Source of the DNA: a virus
DNA: 39,721 bases
Direction: 5' to 3' (one strand)
IMG/VR virus record: IMGVR_UViG_3300045973_000943
Span: 1 to 39,721 of that record
The notes under the pieces are model-generated. The model did no database searches. It was not told the origin of the DNA and saw only the letters and a list, made by a program, of their open reading frames with translations. The first letter of the stretch is position 1; each line of letters opens with the position of its first letter. Positions 38,853 to 39,721 of the stretch are shown piece by piece. The translations under genes and the position numbers were made by a program.

Positions 38853-39614
38853 ATGCATCAACCAATTATCCCCTGGATCGGCGGCAAGCGTCGCCTGTCA
38901 AAACATATCCTTCCACTGATCCCCGAGCACACCTGTTATGTCGAACCCTTCGCCGGTGCTGCCGCCATCTTCTTTCTCAAACAACCCTCCAAGGTCGAAG
39001 TCATCAACGACATTAACTCCGATCTAATCACCCTGTATCGAGTAGTTCAGCATCATCTCGAGGAATTCATCCGACAGTACAAGTGGTCACTGAGCAGCCG
39101 TGAACAATATGAAATGTTCCTGCAAACTCCTCGAGAGATCCTGACTGACATTCAGCGCGCAGTCCGGTTCTTTTACCTGCAGAAGCTCTCGTTCGGTGGG
39201 AGGGTTTCAGGCCAGACCTTCGGGACAGCGACAACATCTCCACCCAGACTAAACTTCTTACGTCTCGAGGAAGAACTCAGCCAGGCCCATTTCAGATTGT
39301 CCAGAGTAACGATCGAACATCTTTCCTGGCATAAGTGCGTAGCGAAATACGATCGCCCTCACACCTTCTTTTTCGCTGATCCACCATATTGGCAAACAGA
39401 AGGCTACGGAGTTGATTTCGGCATGGAGCAATACCAGAACCTTGCCGAAGTCATGAAAGCCTCACAGGCGCGTTTTTTGGTAACCGTCAACGATCACCCG
39501 GACATGAAAAAAGTGTTCAAGGGATTCCATCATAAGACAGTCGATATTGACTATACAGTTGGAGGTGGAGGGAAGGGCAAAGGAAGGCGAGAATTAATTA
39601 TACAGAGCTGGTGA
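38853..39614 (+). CDS. Dam-type adenine-N6 DNA methyltransferase
   Basis: A 253-residue class D12 (alpha) enzyme. Motif I-like PIIPWIGGKRRLSKHI and VEPFAGAAAIFF bind S-adenosylmethionine. NDINSDLITLY follows. The catalytic motif is ADPPYW near residue 178. The target is probably a short site such as GATC, but this cannot be read from the sequence. It sits at the right end, where Mu has the mom modification genes, and probably protects phage DNA from restriction. AAGGAGACTCACATT precedes the start. A palindrome lies on each side of the gene. Confidence 0.9.
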   Translation: MHQPIIPWIGGKRRLSKHILPLIPEHTCYVEPFAGAAAIFFLKQPSKVEVINDINSDLITLYRVVQHHLEEFIRQYKWSLSSREQYEMFLQTPREILTDIQRAVRFFYLQKLSFGGRVSGQTFGTATTSPPRLNFLRLEEELSQAHFRLSRVTIEHLSWHKCVAKYDRPHTFFFADPPYWQTEGYGVDFGMEQYQNLAEVMKASQARFLVTVNDHPDMKKVFKGFHHKTVDIDYTVGGGGKGKGRRELIIQSW

Positions 39615-39615
39615 A

Positions 39616-39632
39616 ATCAAAGTATCTTTGAA
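39616..39632. promoter_or_regulatory. Palindrome ATCAAA-N5-TTTGAA
   Basis: One mismatch from ATCAAA-N5-TTTGAT. It lies just after the methylase stop, about 70 bases inside the right end, a mirror of the site at 129-145 in the left end. Confidence 0.5.
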
Positions 39633-39656
39633 GTGGTCAAGGTTTTTGAAAAGGCA

Positions 39657-39702
39657 GTTATGTCAATTTTTGGCGATCAGTTATGTCGCCGCGTTATATC
39701 AT
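39657..39702. repeat. Right-end transposase-binding sites
   Basis: GTTATGTCAA (39657-39666) and GTTATGTCGC (39680-39689) are 23 bases apart. They are inverted relative to the left-end sites GTGACATAAT and GCGATATAAT, which have the same spacing. A third related site, GTTATATCAT (39693-39702), overlaps the proposed terminus. No gene is seen in 39615-39721. Confidence 0.6.
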
Positions 39703-39721
39703 ACCTGTTACCGGGCTGATC

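Larger units (their letters stand above)
32..39701. mobile_element. Mu-type transposable prophage with siphovirus-like tail
   Basis: The gene complement and order (repressor, Ner-like protein, DDE transposase, MuB-like ATPase, GemA, Mor, lysis, terminase, head, tail, methylase) are those of a transposable phage. Related 10-bp sites lie near both ends in inverted orientation with the same 23-base spacing. The termini are placed at the TG at 32 and the CA at 39700-39701, because transposable phages end in TG...CA. The left TG is 11 bases and the right TG 12 bases from the first end site, so either end could be off by a few bases. I found no matching 5-bp target duplication (AATGA on the left, TACCT on the right). 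The flanks may therefore come from different molecules, or a terminus may be misplaced. Confidence 0.8.

Noticed and set aside
1-39721. tRNA genes, rRNA genes or insertion sequences
   Set aside because: No cloverleaf-like intergenic segment and no second transposase were seen; intergenic gaps are few and accounted for.

Overview
The window holds what looks like one complete Mu-type transposable phage (prophage) of about 39.7 kb. Candidate transposase-bound ends lie at both extremes (around 32 and 39701), leaving only about 20-30 bases of possible host flank. The gene order is Mu-like: a leftward repressor operon, then a rightward early operon (Ner-like protein, DDE transposase, MuB-type ATPase, GemA, DUF3164, Lar, Mor), lysis genes, terminase, portal, MuF-like head protein, capsid, tail, and a Dam-type methylase at the right end where Mu carries mom. 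The tail genes (single tube protein, frameshifted chaperone, 843-residue tape measure, no sheath or contractile baseplate) indicate a long non-contractile tail. The GC-rich, tightly overlapping genes and protein flavour suggest a Gram-negative proteobacterial or Desulfobacterota (Geobacter-like) host. That host call is an inference and is weak.

Layout. 1-165: left end. 166-1658 (minus): CI-type S24 repressor, co-directional with a protein resembling the C-terminus of MuF head proteins and a small exported protein. 1659-1750: divergent control region with four CACGRTT direct repeats. 1751-11112: early/middle operon ending in Mor and two small proteins. 11108-12004: a radical SAM gene between two attC-like hairpins, which looks like a captured integron cassette. 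12025-12213: a promoter followed immediately by a terminator, a shared 20-base element and a second terminator. 12237-18512: endolysin, holin-like/lipoprotein, a run of small exported or membrane proteins, a collagen-like protein, a lone OmpR-type winged helix, a DksA/TraR zinc finger and coiled-coil proteins. 18505-25817: packaging and head genes, ending in one fused protease-scaffold-capsid ORF. 25821-25943: a second copy of the promoter-terminator unit. 25944-38532: connector and tail genes. 38544-39614: small exported peptide, a structured intergenic stretch and the Dam-type methylase. 39615-39721: right end.

How it may work. Repressor and Ner-like protein would set the lysogeny switch. 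Transposase and MuB-like ATPase would replicate the genome by transposition, with Mor activating later transcription. The two late blocks begin with the same TTGACA-N17-TACAAA promoter and a terminator within about 60 bases. This suggests control by antitermination, unusual for a Mu-type phage, where late promoters are normally activator-dependent. The palindrome ATCAAA-N5-TTTGAT occurs four times, twice in the left 2.4 kb and twice around the methylase gene, suggesting a small regulon or an end-organising site set. The strongest candidates for something undescribed are the duplicated late promoter-terminator modules, the attC-flanked radical SAM cassette, the four-site palindrome and the small early protein that copies a transposase C-terminal motif.
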